This document shows positions 4,426-5,643 of a stretch of DNA of 5,643 bases, piece after piece. The notes beneath the pieces are model-generated. The model ran no database searches. It was not told the DNA's origin and saw nothing but the letters and a program-made list of their open reading frames with translations. Made by a program: the position numbers and the translations under genes. Position 1 is the stretch's first letter; each line of letters begins with the position of its first letter. Source of the stretch: Comamonadaceae bacterium (GTDB lineage: Bacteria; Pseudomonadota; Gammaproteobacteria; Burkholderiales; Burkholderiaceae_C); the NCBI GenBank assembly GCA_027490485.1, contig JAIXYA010000058.1:1-5643 (forward strand). The letters run 5' to 3'.

Positions 4426-5643
4426 ATGCTTAGCGAACGCGATGCGCCTATCATCGCGGTGGCCACGCCACCTGGCAAAGGCGCGGTCGGCATCGTGCGC
4501 ATCAGTGGCAAAGACCTGCGAACCTTTGCCAACGCCTTGTGTCGACAAAACTTAGAACCTAGACGCGCCTATTTAACGGCTATTTATGATGAGCAAGGGC
4601 AAACTGTCGACCAAGTATTGGCGTTGTATTTCCCGGCTCCTCACAGCTACACCGGTGAAGATGTTTTAGAGCTGCAAGGTCACGGCGGACCGGTCGTGTT
4701 GTCCATGTTGGTCGAACATTGCATGGCTCTTGCCCACAAGCAAAACGTCGGATTAAAAGACTTGCTACTGGCCCAGCCAGGGGAATTTACGCAACGTGCC
4801 TACCTCAATCAAAAAATGGACTTGACCCAAGCCGAGGCGGTTTCTGATGTGATTGACGCCCAAACCCAAGCTGCGGTTCGAGGTGCAGGTCGCTCTCTGG
4901 TGGGCGCTTTCTCTAAGCAAGTGCAGACGCTTCAAGAAAAGTTACTGCGGTTGCGCATGTTGGTGGAAGCCAGTTTGGATTTTCCGGAAGAGGACATCGA
5001 CTTTGTAACCCAAGCCGATGTCGCCGGACAACTGCGGGCCATGCAAGAAGAAACCCGTTTGCTGTGCGTCAAAACACGCCAAGGCGCTTTGTTGCGGGAC
5101 GGCATGAAGTTGGTGATTGCTGGCCAACCCAATGCGGGCAAAAGCTCTTTGCTCAACGCCTTGACCGGACAAGACACGGCAATTGTCACGCCGGTGGCCG
5201 GCACCACCCGCGATGTCTTGACACAAACCATTTCGATAGAAGGTGTGCCAGTACATGTGGTGGATACCGCCGGTTTGCGGGATACGCAAAGTGTTGACGA
5301 GGTGGAAAAAATAGGCATCGAACGGGCATGGGCACAGGTGAAAGACGCCGATGTACTGCTGCTGTTGCACGACTTAAGCCGCAGCAATGACGCGGCGTAT
5401 GAAACACGCCAAACAGCATTGATCGAGCAAATACTTCAGCAGAAAAACAACCACAGCCCGTTGCTGCATGTGTTCAATAAAACAGACTTGATGACAGCTG
5501 TCAGCGAATCTGTGGGTCAGCAAGCCGCTATGTGTATTTCTGCTAAGACTGGCCAAGGTTTGCAAGAGCTGCGTGTCAGATTGTTGCAAAGCGTGGGGTG
5601 GCAAGCTGCGCATCAAGAAGGTGTATTTTCTGCGCGGCAAAGG
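4426..5643 (+). CDS. mnmE: tRNA uridine-5-carboxymethylaminomethyl(34) synthesis GTPase MnmE, 3'-truncated
   Basis: Residues 1-406 are present; the family is about 450 to 470 long, so roughly the last 50 residues, including the C-terminal Cys motif near GK, lie beyond the window. MnmE acts with MnmG to modify the wobble uridine (U34) of certain tRNAs using GTP and a folate-derived one-carbon unit. The N-terminal folate-binding domain opens IIAVATPPGKGAVGIVRISG and includes YTGEDVLELQGHGG; a helical domain follows from about 120 (PGEFTQRAYLNQKMDL, then TQAEAVSDVIDA). The inserted G domain has G1 GQPNAGKS (233-240), G2 GTTRD (259-263), G3 DTAGL (280-284), G4 NKTD (351-354) and G5 SAK (372-374), all intact. 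An in-frame TAA at 4420 lies just upstream, so the ATG at 4426 is the furthest start; no clear ribosome site is visible. It begins 36 bases after yidC and is probably co-transcribed. Confidence 0.97.
   Translation, partial: MLSERDAPIIAVATPPGKGAVGIVRISGKDLRTFANALCRQNLEPRRAYLTAIYDEQGQTVDQVLALYFPAPHSYTGEDVLELQGHGGPVVLSMLVEHCMALAHKQNVGLKDLLLAQPGEFTQRAYLNQKMDLTQAEAVSDVIDAQTQAAVRGAGRSLVGAFSKQVQTLQEKLLRLRMLVEASLDFPEEDIDFVTQADVAGQLRAMQEETRLLCVKTRQGALLRDGMKLVIAGQPNAGKSSLLNALTGQDTAIVTPVAGTTRDVLTQTISIEGVPVHVVDTAGLRDTQSVDEVEKIGIERAWAQVKDADVLLLLHDLSRSNDAAYETRQTALIEQILQQKNNHSPLLHVFNKTDLMTAVSESVGQQAAMCISAKTGQGLQELRVRLLQSVGWQAAHQEGVFSARQR

Noticed and set aside
4932..5387. Minus-strand open frames (up to 151 codons) opposite mnmE
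   Set aside because: All five G motifs of MnmE are intact on the plus strand here; the antisense frames are Ser/Cys-rich shadows with no domain.

Overview
The window is a chromosomal replication-origin neighbourhood from a betaproteobacterium. The DnaA, YidC and RnpA proteins read like Burkholderiales, and most like Comamonadaceae by eye; examples are the DnaA domain I string [17 protein letters not shown], the RnpA string WARKAVTRNLIKRQIY and the YidC N-terminus. Base composition looks close to 50% GC, which is lower than many members of that family. This placement comes from remembered sequence character, not from a search.

Layout, left to right. The minus strand carries the first 27 codons of dnaN (1-82, running off the left edge). 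A 243-base gap (83-325) follows, holding an AT-rich tract, TAG/CTA triplet repeats, DnaA boxes and palindromes. Then comes the complete dnaA gene (326-1738, minus). A second gap (1739-1928) contains two perfect DnaA boxes in inverted orientation and candidate divergent promoters. The plus strand then carries rpmH (1929-2063), rnpA (about 2103-2465), yidD (2462-2734), yidC (2731-4389) and a 3'-truncated mnmE (from 4426 to the right edge).

Function. The minus-strand arm encodes the initiator (DnaA) and the sliding clamp (DnaN). The plus-strand arm is the widely conserved cluster of ribosomal protein L34, RNase P protein, the membrane-insertion pair YidD/YidC and the tRNA U34-modifying GTPase MnmE. 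Overlapping ATGA stop/start junctions link rnpA-yidD and yidD-yidC, indicating translational coupling. DnaA boxes flank dnaA on both sides. The dnaA-dnaN gap has the full order box, GC-containing spacer, CTA triplets, AT-rich tract expected of a basal unwinding element, so it is the best candidate for the melting site; the dnaA-rpmH cluster probably also serves dnaA autoregulation.

No mobile element, CRISPR array, tRNA or rRNA was seen. The gene content is ordinary core genome. The parts worth a second look are the origin architecture, the unusual dnaA start region, and an altered motif encoded over a nine-base homopolymer next to the DnaA Walker B motif.
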